Shown here: positions 50,067-58,579 of the stretch, piece by piece | Position numbering within the stretch: position 1 is the stretch's first letter | How the letters are laid out: the number at the start of each line of letters is the position of its first letter | Source: Vibrio splendidus | GTDB taxonomy: Bacteria > Pseudomonadota > Gammaproteobacteria > Enterobacterales > Vibrionaceae | DNA: 64,000 nt | Assembly: GCF_024347615.1 (NCBI RefSeq) | Contig: NZ_AP025508.1 | Span: forward strand, 3,534,001-3,598,000 | Reading direction: 5' to 3' | Program-made: the position numbers and the translations under genes | The notes under the pieces: generated by a model | What the model saw: the letters and a program-made list of their open reading frames with translations, nothing else | Told to the model about the DNA's origin: nothing | The model's database searches: none

Positions 50067-50095
50067 CTAGGTGATAAACGGCTTTGTAAGGTGAC
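50067..50095 (+). promoter_or_regulatory. Candidate Qrr pairing sites in the aphA leader
   Basis: CTAGGTGA (50067-50074) and AGGTGAC (50089-50095) are complementary to the UCACCUAG / GUCACCU part of the conserved Qrr core as I remember it. They lie 111-139 bases before the aphA start. Qrr activation of aphA is established in vibrios; the exact site here is inferred. Confidence 0.4.
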
Positions 50096-50205
50096 ATAAC
50101 CAACCGCCGAGTTGGTGCTACTTAGACATAACCAATATAACGTGCCATTAGAAGCACACTTGTTGTCTAAGTATTTGTTTACTGTTTACCATTTGGATTT
50201 CAGAC

Positions 50206-50745
50206 ATGTCATTACCACACGTAATTCTAACCGTTTTAAGTACACGCGATGCTACTGGTTACGATATCACAAAAGAATTCTCTTCAAGCATTGGTTACTT
50301 CTGGAAAGCTAGCCACCAACAAGTTTACCGCGAGCTAAATAAAATGGCTCAGAACGACCAGGTAACTTGCGTGCTTGAGCCTCAAGAAGGCAAACCTGAT
50401 CGTAAAGTTTACTCTATCACTGACGCAGGCCGTGGCGCGCTAGGTGAATGGTTTGAACAACCAACTGCACACCCAACCGTTCGTGACGAGTTCTCAGCTA
50501 AGCTAATGGCTTGTGCTGTACAACCTGCTGACGCTTACCGTGTACAACTTGCTGAGCTAGTTGAAGAGTCTCGCAAACTGGTCTCTCACTACAAAGAAAT
50601 CGAAGCGGCTTACTACGCAACGCCATCTACACTAGACAAGCAAGCACGCCTAGAGCGTTTAACGCTTCGTCGTAACCTACTTATCCGTGAAGCATGGATT
50701 GTTTGGGCGGACGAAGTACTGCTTGAACTTGGTGCTCTTGCTTAA
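50206..50745 (+). CDS. aphA: AphA, PadR-type low-cell-density quorum-sensing regulator
   Basis: AphA is the master regulator at low cell density in vibrios; in V. cholerae it starts the virulence cascade with AphB. The 179 residues equal the known length. The N-terminal winged helix (residues 1-80) has the family start MSLPHVILTVLSTRDATGYDI and EPQEGKPDRKVYSIT, and the C-terminal helices (95-179) form the antiparallel coiled-coil dimer arm. The neighbour ppc is also next to aphA in V. cholerae as I recall it. Expression should be set by Qrr small RNAs through the leader and by the high-density regulator of the HapR/LuxR type. Confidence 0.93.
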   Translation: MSLPHVILTVLSTRDATGYDITKEFSSSIGYFWKASHQQVYRELNKMAQNDQVTCVLEPQEGKPDRKVYSITDAGRGALGEWFEQPTAHPTVRDEFSAKLMACAVQPADAYRVQLAELVEESRKLVSHYKEIEAAYYATPSTLDKQARLERLTLRRNLLIREAWIVWADEVLLELGALA

Positions 50746-50768
50746 GTTAAGTTAGACGCTAGAAAAGC

Positions 50769-50804
50769 AAAAGGCTTGAACTCTTAGAGTCCAAGCCTTT
50801 TTTG
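50769..50804. terminator. Bidirectional terminator between aphA and metF
   Basis: AAAGGCTTG-a-ACTC and GAGT-cc-CAAGCCTTT with a short loop, flanked by T6 on the right and A-rich sequence on the left. Confidence 0.85.
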
Positions 50805-50860
50805 TATCTATCGGATTTGAGATTTACAGCAAATAGCGCTTTAACAAGGCTGAAGCTTAA

Positions 50861-51832
<972 letters not shown>

Positions 51833-51944
51833 GTAGAATGTATTGAATACGATTTAATGTCAACAGATCCATTATGAATTTTTCTCAAGTAGATCGTGAG
51901 TAAAACTCAAGTCGTTAGATGGGTCGCAAAGCAGAAATAATGTA

Positions 51945-51983
51945 GAAAAAAGGCTGACAAACACATCGTGCTTTCAGCCTTAT
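51945..51983 (-). terminator. Terminator of metL
   Basis: On the minus strand AAGGCTGA, a 16-base loop, TCAGCCTT and a T-run lie about 55 bases past the metL stop. Confidence 0.7.
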
Positions 51984-52035
51984 TTATCTTAGTGAATAGT
52001 ATGCTATTTAGACACTAAACCAACCGATCTGAAAA

Positions 52036-54447
52036 TCAAAACAGGCTAGACATTCTGTTTAAGTCAGATTGAATTGCACCAGCAGTGACTTCACGCCCTG
52101 CACCTGGGCCGCGAATAACCAATGGATTATCTTTGTACCATTTGCTCTCAATCGCAAAGATATTATCGCAGGGCAGTAAGTTCGCCAAAGCGTGCTCTTT
52201 AGACAGTGCTTCAACGCCTACGGTTGCCTTACCGTTCTTCTCCAAACGCGCTACGTAACGTAGAACTTTCTGTTGAGAGTGCGCTTTTTCCAAACGCTCA
52301 GCCAACTCTTCGCTTAGAACAGAAGCTTTATCGAAGAAGTCATCCACTGATAGCTCTTGTAGCTCTGCAGGTACGAGCGATTCCACTTTGACGTTTTCAG
52401 GTTCGATATCCAAACCCGATTCACGCGCCAGAATCACCAGCTTACGCATGACATCTGAGCCATCAAGGTCAGCACGCGGATCCGGTTCCGTCAGGCCTTG
52501 TTGCCACGCTAAGTCGACTAACTCGCTGAACGGCACCGTGCCATCAAACTGTTGGAACAACCAAGATAAAGTGCCAGAGAAGATGCCTGATAACGCAATG
52601 ATATCGTCACCGCTCTCACGCAGGTCTCGCACAGTGTGGTTGATAGGTAAACCAGCACCCACTGTCGCGTTGTACAGCCAGTGGCGGCTGATCTTAGCGA
52701 AAGCATCTTGTACCTGATGGTAATACTCGCTCGATGCAGATCCTGCCACCTTGTTAGCCGAGATCAGGTGGATACCTTGTTGTGCAATTTGTAGGTATTT
52801 TGCAGCAAGCACAGGGCTTGCAGTTACATCGAGTATTACCGCTTCATCGTAACCCTGAATAGAACCTAAACGCTCTAGCCAGTCGTTACCATTGTTGGCA
52901 ATCGCTTCATCATCAAAACGTTTACCAACTGAAGTCGCATCAATGCCTTGATCGTCGAACCAATAGGTTTGGCTATCAACCACCGCAACCAATTCAAAGT
53001 TCATCCCACGACGCTTTTCAAGTTCCGCTTTTTGCTCGGAAAACAGGCTTAACCAACTTGAGCCAATGTTGCCCTTACCACACAAGGCAATCGCCACACG
53101 CTTCTGAGCTTGGAACAGTTGAGAGTGAATGCCTTTCACTAGGCTTGATGTTTCACTCTTACGAATCACAGCCACCAAGCTTAAGCCTGAGTTCGCTTCT
53201 GAGATAAACTCCACTGGCGAGCTCTTGAGCTGCTGGTAGAAGCCGTAGCAATGGTTCGGGTTCTTAGTCACACCCGCCCCCACTGCAGCAATCAGAGAAA
53301 AACCTTCTTTCAGTTTAATCTCAGCTTCAATCGCGTGATCTTGTAGATATTCTAATGCACCACCAGCGATCTCTTCCGTGTAAGCAAGGCGCAAGCAGTG
53401 TTGATCGGGTTCTAATTCATAAGCAAGCGGCTCTAATTGAGCACGCTTAAGCCCTTCAAGGACTTCACTCTCCAGACGGTCGAAATCATGGCCGTGACCA
53501 AAGGTCAGTTGCACGATAAGAACTTCATCCAAAGAGGTAATAATTTTTGCACCGCGCCCCGATGCCAGTACTCGCTCTATCTGTGTAGAGCCCGCCTCCG
53601 GCTGGTAGCTGCAGCGCAAGCTGAGATCCATAGCACTTTGAGCGACAGGCTGTAGCGTTCGGCTGTGTAGCACTGGAGCCGCAAGACGAGCTAATTCACT
53701 GGCTTCATCAAGGCGAAGCAGAGGTAATAAACACGCATCCGAAACCAAACGAGGGTCTGCGCTGTATACGCCCGCCACATCACTCCAGATTGTCACGCGT
53801 TCAACTTCAGCCAGAGCACCAATCACGGTTGCTGAGTAATCCGAACCGTTACGACCAAGCAGTACCGTTTCGCCTTCGCAGTTCTGAGCCATAAAGCCAG
53901 TAATTACTACGCGGCAATGTGCATGCTGCGCCAAGGCTTCTTTAATCAGAGGATAAGAGCGTGCGCGGTCAACTTCAGGTTGAGCACCCGCTTCTGCACG
54001 TAAAAAGGCACGCGCATCTTGAGCAACCGCTTGTAAGTCATGCTGGCACAACAACGTCGCCAACAAACGTGAAGACCAAACCTCACCATGACCCAGTACT
54101 TGTGCTTTTTGTGCTTCACTCAAGGGAGCCGTTAGCTCACCCAAAGCGGTGAATTCTTGTTGAATGGTTGCCGTTAGTTGCGAGGCAGCTTCACCTTCAA
54201 GCAGAGCCTCAATCAGTTCAAGTTGAAACTGACGAAGAGTTTGCAGGCATTCATGAGCAATACGACCATCTTTGTCGAGCGCTTCAACAAACTCAATTAA
54301 GCGGTTGGTTGTTTTGCCTGCGGCCGATACCACCACCAAGTCCGTCGCTGATGAATATTCTCTAAGAATGTTGACCACGCGTTGGTAACATTCAGGGTTC
54401 GCTAAACTGCTGCCACCAAATTTATGTAGCTGGCGAAAGGTTGCCAT
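52036..54447 (-). CDS. metL: Bifunctional aspartokinase II / homoserine dehydrogenase II
   Basis: MetL carries out the first and third steps from aspartate toward methionine. The 803 residues compare with 810 in E. coli. Residues 1-280 are the aspartokinase, with HKFGGSSLANPECY at 7-20, VITGFMAQNCEGETVLLGRNGSDYSA (seen by GRNGSDYSA near 205). A regulatory linker with ACT-like parts covers 300-440. Homoserine dehydrogenase starts near 450 with the NAD(P) loop VAIALCGKGNIGSSWL, and has GTVGAGLPINHTVRDL (GAGLPI) near 595 and FSGTLSWLFQQF near 625. It follows metB by 2 bases. Confidence 0.96.
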   Translation of the reverse strand: MATFRQLHKFGGSSLANPECYQRVVNILREYSSATDLVVVSAAGKTTNRLIEFVEALDKDGRIAHECLQTLRQFQLELIEALLEGEAASQLTATIQQEFTALGELTAPLSEAQKAQVLGHGEVWSSRLLATLLCQHDLQAVAQDARAFLRAEAGAQPEVDRARSYPLIKEALAQHAHCRVVITGFMAQNCEGETVLLGRNGSDYSATVIGALAEVERVTIWSDVAGVYSADPRLVSDACLLPLLRLDEASELARLAAPVLHSRTLQPVAQSAMDLSLRCSYQPEAGSTQIERVLASGRGAKIITSLDEVLIVQLTFGHGHDFDRLESEVLEGLKRAQLEPLAYELEPDQHCLRLAYTEEIAGGALEYLQDHAIEAEIKLKEGFSLIAAVGAGVTKNPNHCYGFYQQLKSSPVEFISEANSGLSLVAVIRKSETSSLVKGIHSQLFQAQKRVAIALCGKGNIGSSWLSLFSEQKAELEKRRGMNFELVAVVDSQTYWFDDQGIDATSVGKRFDDEAIANNGNDWLERLGSIQGYDEAVILDVTASPVLAAKYLQIAQQGIHLISANKVAGSASSEYYHQVQDAFAKISRHWLYNATVGAGLPINHTVRDLRESGDDIIALSGIFSGTLSWLFQQFDGTVPFSELVDLAWQQGLTEPDPRADLDGSDVMRKLVILARESGLDIEPENVKVESLVPAELQELSVDDFFDKASVLSEELAERLEKAHSQQKVLRYVARLEKNGKATVGVEALSKEHALANLLPCDNIFAIESKWYKDNPLVIRGPGAGREVTAGAIQSDLNRMSSLF

Positions 54448-54449
54448 TA

Positions 54450-55631
54450 TTAAGCCTCCCCTTCAGCAATAAAACGTTGTGTTTTTTCAAACGCTTGCTT
54501 GAGATCGTCGATTAGGTCTTCCGCGTCTTCAAGGCCAACAGAAAGGCGCAGTAATTGTTGAGAAACACCCGCTTCTGCCAATGCTTCTTCGCCCATCGCA
54601 CGGTGAGTCATCGACGCAGGGTGACAAATCAGGCTTTCAACCCCACCCAGTGATTCAGCCAAAGAAAATAGCTCTAACTTATCTACAAAATATTTAAGTG
54701 CTTCAAAAGAGCCCGCAAACTCAAAGCTCAACATGGAACCAAAGCCCAACTGCTGTTTCTTCGCGATCTCGTGACCCGGGTGTTCAGGAAGGCTTGGGTG
54801 GTAAATAGTGCCCACCAGATCTTGTTGTTGCAGAGCCGTCAGAATTTCACGTGAACTCTCTTCGTGAACACGCATACGCGCACCTAGCGTACGAATACCA
54901 CGTAGAGTCATGTAACTATCAAATGGTGTGCCGGTCGCACCAATACAGTTGCCCCACCATGCAAGCTCTTCAGCGTGCTCTTCAGTTTTCGTCACGACAA
55001 CGCCACCAATAACATCTGAGTGTCCGTTGATGTATTTGGTGGTTGAGTGGATAACAAAATCAGCACCCAACTCTAAAGGCTTTTGGAACACAGGCGTCAA
55101 AAATGTGTTATCGACAGCAACCAGAGCACCAACCTCTTTCGCTTTACGGCAAGTCTCTGCAATATCAACCACACGAACCAACGGGTTCGATGGCGTTTCT
55201 ATTAAGATCAACTTTGGCTTGAGCGCGATCGCCGCATCCAACGCTGCTTGATCCGATTGATCAACGAACAAAACTTTAAAGTCACCTTTTAATGAGCGGG
55301 TATTAAACAGGCGGTAAGTGCCGCCGTAGCAGTCGTGTGGTGCGATAATAAGATCATCACCGCCTAAGAAAGCGGATACCCACAAGTTAAGTGCCGAAGT
55401 GCCACAGTTAGTCACCACTGCACCTTTGCCAGACTCAAGCTCAAACAATGCCGTTTCTAATAAACCACGATTTGGGTTACCAGAACGGGTGTAATCGTAC
55501 TTTGGCACTTCACCAAAAGCGGGAAACCCATAGTTAGTCGAAAGATAAATAGGTGGGACAACGGCATGGTGTTGCGTGTCTGACTCGATACCAGTACGTA
55601 CTGCGATTGTTGCTGGCTTCCGGCTGCTCAT
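54450..55631 (-). CDS. metB: Cystathionine gamma-synthase
   Basis: MetB joins O-succinylhomoserine and cysteine to cystathionine. The PLP enzyme has 393 residues. The PLP lysine is in VIHSTTKYINGHSDVIGG near 205, with DNTFLTPVFQKPLELGAD just before it and the phosphate loop TNCGTSALNLW near 85-95. SLGGVESLICHPASMTHR near 335 fits the gamma-synthase subfamily. The ATG at 55631 (MSSRKPATIAVRTG) is preferred over an in-frame upstream start. It is the first gene of the metB-metL pair and is divergent from metJ across four met boxes. Confidence 0.96.
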   Translation of the reverse strand: MSSRKPATIAVRTGIESDTQHHAVVPPIYLSTNYGFPAFGEVPKYDYTRSGNPNRGLLETALFELESGKGAVVTNCGTSALNLWVSAFLGGDDLIIAPHDCYGGTYRLFNTRSLKGDFKVLFVDQSDQAALDAAIALKPKLILIETPSNPLVRVVDIAETCRKAKEVGALVAVDNTFLTPVFQKPLELGADFVIHSTTKYINGHSDVIGGVVVTKTEEHAEELAWWGNCIGATGTPFDSYMTLRGIRTLGARMRVHEESSREILTALQQQDLVGTIYHPSLPEHPGHEIAKKQQLGFGSMLSFEFAGSFEALKYFVDKLELFSLAESLGGVESLICHPASMTHRAMGEEALAEAGVSQQLLRLSVGLEDAEDLIDDLKQAFEKTQRFIAEGEA

Positions 55632-55732
55632 AGGTGCTTCCTTACAAGTTTTGCGTCTGAGAATCACAGCGGCTTGTCGGCATTCTGCGGCTGTGTTAGA
55701 TATATGTTATTCACTTTACTTTCATAAATGTG

Positions 55733-55764
55733 AGACGTCAACACTTCTGGACGTCTATATGTCT
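55733..55764. promoter_or_regulatory. MetJ operator between metB and metJ
   Basis: Four abutting met boxes: AGACGTCA, ACACTTCT, GGACGTCT, ATATGTCT, matching AGACGTCT at 7, 6, 7 and 6 of 8 positions. The last two boxes are nearly identical to those at metF. It should repress metBL and autoregulate metJ. Confidence 0.9.
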
Positions 55765-55839
55765 TTGCTTATGGCAGTAAATCCCGCTAAAATCACCACT
55801 ATTAATTTATTCTAACAACTAAAGTGATGAAGGTACGCA

Positions 55840-56160
55840 ATGGCCGACTGGAATGGTGAATACATAAGCCCATATGCTGAGCATGGAAAGAAAAGCGAAC
55901 AAGTAAAAAAAATTACAGTTTCTATCCCTCTAAAAGTGTTAAAGGTTCTTACTGACGAGCGCACTCGCCGCCAGATTAATAACCTACGCCATGCAACAAA
56001 CAGTGAGCTACTGTGCGAAGCCTTTCTACATGCGTACACAGGCCAACCACTGCCAACGGATGAAGATCTCCGTAAAGACCGTCCAGACGACATCCCGACT
56101 GAAGTGAAAAAGCTGATGACAGAGATGGGTATCGAATTCGAAGCGTTTGACGAAGAATAA
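55840..56160 (+). CDS. metJ: Methionine repressor MetJ
   Basis: MetJ is a ribbon-helix-helix repressor that binds met boxes with S-adenosylmethionine. The 106 residues compare with 105 in E. coli and are very similar. The DNA-contacting beta strand is KKITVSIPL near 23-31, followed by [33 protein letters not shown] in two helices (noted by ERTRRQ and NSELLCEAF). The start [21 protein letters not shown] is canonical (in part). Targets in this window are metB-metL, metF and itself. Confidence 0.98.
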   Translation: MADWNGEYISPYAEHGKKSEQVKKITVSIPLKVLKVLTDERTRRQINNLRHATNSELLCEAFLHAYTGQPLPTDEDLRKDRPDDIPTEVKKLMTEMGIEFEAFDEE

Positions 56161-56263
56161 AAACAACTCAGTCACTGCCTTCAATATTGATTCGCTATAA
56201 CTGAACCTTATTTGTCACATCACCCACTACGTTATCGGTAGCTGCTCTGTGAATGATAGACAT

Positions 56264-56296
56264 AAAAAAACCGACTCCTATGAGTCGGTTTTTTAT
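56264..56296 (+). terminator. Terminator of metJ
   Basis: AAAAAACCGACTC, loop CTAT, GAGTCGGTTTTTT: a perfect 13-pair stem into a T-run. Confidence 0.93.
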
Positions 56297-56326
56297 TATT
56301 CTTTTTCGCTCAATAGAGCAACAGCT

Positions 56327-56414
56327 TTTAAGCTATTGAGCTATTGAGCTATTAAATTATTAAATTATTAAATTATTAAATTATTAAATTATTAAATTAT
56401 TAAAGCATTAAGCC
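56327..56414. repeat. Octamer tandem array abutting the malic enzyme stop codon
   Basis: An 88-bp stretch has a strict 8-bp period. In order it holds TTTAAGCT, two ATTGAGCT, six perfect ATTAAATT (56351-56398), then ATTAAAGC and ATTAAGCC. The last unit contains the stop codon of the malic enzyme gene (56408-56410). Confidence 0.92.
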
Positions 56415-57697
56415 ATATAGTTAGCAGGCATCTCAATACGAGCTACGCCAGATTCAACGGCCGCTACTGCAACCGCTTTTGCTACGCGAGGAAGTAGACG
56501 TGGATCCATTGGCTTAGGAATGATGTAGCCTTTACCAAACTCCAGTGCAGTCTCACCTGCAGCAGCGAGTACTTCAGCCGGAACTTCTTCTTTCGCTAGT
56601 TCACGAATCGCTTTAACCGCAGCCAGCTTCATCTCATCATTGATTTCGCTCGCACGCACATCAAGCGCACCACGGAAAATGAATGGGAAACAAAGTACGT
56701 TGTTTACTTGGTTCGGGTAATCGCTACGGCCTGTACCCATGATAAGGTCAGAACGAACTTCATGAGCAAGCTCTGGCTTGATCTCTGGATCTGGGTTTGA
56801 ACATGCAAACACAACAGGCTTATCAGCCATCAGCGTGAGTGCTTTAGCTGGTAGCAGGTTAGGACCCGATACGCCCAAGAACAGGTCAGCGCCTTCAATA
56901 ACATCTTCAAGCGTGCGCTTGTCCGTGTTATTTGCGAATAGCGCTTTGTATTCATTCAAGTCTTCACGACGAGTGTGGATTACACCTTTACGGTCAAGCA
57001 TGTAGATCTTCTCACGCTGAGCGCCACACTTAATCAGCAGTTCCATACAAGCAACCGCCGCTGCGCCAGCACCCAAGCAAACGATCTTACACTCTTCAAG
57101 CTTCTTACCTTGAAGCTCAATCGCGTTCAGCATACCTGCAGCCGTTACAATCGCTGTACCGTGTTGGTCATCGTGGAAAACAGGGACATCACAACGCTCA
57201 ATCAGGCGACGCTCAATCTCAAAACAGTCAGGTGCTTTGATGTCTTCTAGGTTAATACCACCGAATGTATCTGCGATATTCGCAACCGTATCAATGAACT
57301 CATCGATTGTGCGGTGTTTTACTTCAATATCGATAGAATCTAAACCAGCAAAACGCTTAAACAGTAGCGCTTTACCTTCCATAACAGGTTTAGAAGCAAT
57401 AGGGCCAAGGTTACCTAGGCCAAGAATCGCTGTACCGTTAGAGATAACTGCAACCATGTTGCCTTTACCTGTGTACTTATAAACGTTATCAACGTTCTGT
57501 GCGATCTCGCGAACAGGCTCAGCCACGCCTGGGCTGTATGCAAGTGCTAGGTCTTCTGCAGAGTTTGCAGGCTTCGTCAGTTCTACGGCAATTTTGCCTG
57601 GAATTGGGAACTCATGGTAATCAAGAGCTTGCTGACGGAATTGTTCTTGAGGCGATAACGCTTGAGAGGATTGATCTTGGCGGCTGTCTTCAGACAT
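56408..57697 (-). CDS. Malic enzyme, short form (oxaloacetate-decarboxylating malate dehydrogenase)
   Basis: This enzyme decarboxylates malate to pyruvate with NAD(P). At 429 residues it has the malic domain and the NAD-binding domain but lacks the phosphotransacetylase-like C-terminal half of E. coli MaeB (759). Signatures are LAYSPGVAEPV near 50-60, ISNGTAILGLGNLGP near 85-99, the metal-site FEIERRLIERCDVPVFHDDQHGTAIV (in pieces: VPVFHDDQHGT near 155-165), and the nucleotide loop IVCLGAGAAAVACM near 190. Cofactor preference cannot be read with confidence. The C-terminus is PANYMA with the stop inside the octamer repeat array. Confidence 0.93.
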   Translation of the reverse strand: MSEDSRQDQSSQALSPQEQFRQQALDYHEFPIPGKIAVELTKPANSAEDLALAYSPGVAEPVREIAQNVDNVYKYTGKGNMVAVISNGTAILGLGNLGPIASKPVMEGKALLFKRFAGLDSIDIEVKHRTIDEFIDTVANIADTFGGINLEDIKAPDCFEIERRLIERCDVPVFHDDQHGTAIVTAAGMLNAIELQGKKLEECKIVCLGAGAAAVACMELLIKCGAQREKIYMLDRKGVIHTRREDLNEYKALFANNTDKRTLEDVIEGADLFLGVSGPNLLPAKALTLMADKPVVFACSNPDPEIKPELAHEVRSDLIMGTGRSDYPNQVNNVLCFPFIFRGALDVRASEINDEMKLAAVKAIRELAKEEVPAEVLAAAGETALEFGKGYIIPKPMDPRLLPRVAKAVAVAAVESGVARIEMPANYMA

Positions 57698-57917
57698 AGG
57701 TGTAGGTTCCTAGGATATTATTATTTGGGGGATCTTGTTCATGTTAATAGATGTACTTCAAAGTTCCTAGGTGGTTAAAGCCTCTGTCTCATTAAAAAAC
57801 GAGATTTCACTACTAATAAGACCAGTGAGCAGTTGAAATTACTGTCGCTTGTTGAACTTTCGAGCGGATTTCGAGAATGGAGTGTGGGGTGTAAGTTATG
57901 AAACAAAACTCAAGCGG

Positions 57918-57984
57918 GTTGCCTGTCGTTTTCGAGAAGTTGATGGCTGAATAAGATTCAGCGTTTTCTTAAATTTCAGGCAAC
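57918..57984. repeat. Two-tier inverted repeat downstream of rpmE
   Basis: Outer perfect arms GTTGCCTG (57918-57925) and CAGGCAAC (57977-57984) enclose inner perfect arms GCTGAAT (57946-57952) and ATTCAGC (57956-57962). It lies directly beside the rpmE terminator. The rest of the 332-bp gap to the malic enzyme gene (57698-57917) holds no feature I can support beyond the expected promoter. Confidence 0.75.
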
Positions 57985-57985
57985 A

Positions 57986-58012
57986 AAAAAGGACACCGAA
58001 GTGTCCTTTTTA
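57986..58012 (-). terminator. Terminator of rpmE
   Basis: On the minus strand AAAAAGGACAC, loop TTCG, GTGTCCTTTTT followed by G: a perfect 11-pair stem with an ultra-stable tetraloop. Confidence 0.93.
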
Positions 58013-58029
58013 TGTCTAAATAGCGAGAA

Positions 58030-58248
58030 TTACTTCTTGCTAGAAAGAGCACCGAAACGCTTGTTGAAGCGATCAACACGGCCGCCAGTATCTACGATAC
58101 GTTGCTTACCAGTGTAGAATGGGTGACATTTGTCACATACGTCTAGGTGGATAGATTCTTTTGCAAGCGTTGAGTTGAACTCAAATGTGTTGCCGCAAGA
58201 ACAAGTTGCAGAAACTGCTTTGTATTCTGGGTGGATACCAGTTTTCAT
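58030..58248 (-). CDS. rpmE: 50S ribosomal protein L31, zinc-binding form
   Basis: L31 bridges the two ribosomal subunits. The 72-residue protein is the zinc-containing (C+) type: Cys16 and Cys18 in ATCSCGNTF and Cys37 and Cys40 in [14 protein letters not shown] form the metal site. In many gammaproteobacteria a zinc-free paralogue replaces it in zinc starvation; none is visible here. The gene is monocistronic with a strong terminator and diverges from priA across about 330 bases. Confidence 0.98.
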   Translation of the reverse strand: MKTGIHPEYKAVSATCSCGNTFEFNSTLAKESIHLDVCDKCHPFYTGKQRIVDTGGRVDRFNKRFGALSSKK

Positions 58249-58579
58249 GGGATAACCTCAAGTAGGCCGTGTCGCTATACGATTCTAAGCCGTACACCAC
58301 ACGTAGTTAAAAAATAAAATAAAGACACCGCTGCATCACTAAACTGCGATAAAGCCATACCTTTAAGGCGCAGTATAGTAATGAATCTATAAGGCAGGAT
58401 CAACTGATTTGATACATTTTTCACCAATAGCCTCTTTATTTCCTTTGTCGGCCTGAGATTTCGGGCTCTCGTTATCTTCCTGCGTTAACTCGATACTCTC
58501 ATCCAAACTGCTCCTCGAATTTAACGCCCTTATCCATTAGACTGTTCGCTCTCGTCAACTCAGATAAAGCTGTCCCTTT
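58249..58579. other. rpmE-priA divergent intergenic region
   Basis: 331 bases with no gene I can support. It must carry the promoters of both divergent genes. No convincing Zur operator or leader structure was recognised by eye. Confidence 0.5.

Larger units (their letters stand above)
49833..50205. other. ppc-aphA intergenic region and aphA leader
   Basis: 373 bases with the ppc terminator at 49883-49909 and then the aphA promoter and a long probable leader. Two stretches complementary to the conserved core of vibrio Qrr small RNAs are listed separately. I see no convincing small gene. Confidence 0.6.

Noticed and set aside
54450..55667. Chance that the met genes form an imported cassette
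   Set aside because: The genes have native order, MetJ operators on both sides, and composition like that of their neighbours; no mobile-element genes or boundaries were seen.
56351..56398. The ATTAAATT repeats as a CRISPR-like or iteron array
   Set aside because: Units are 8 bp with no spacers, there are no cas or replication-initiator genes, and the array just follows a stop codon.
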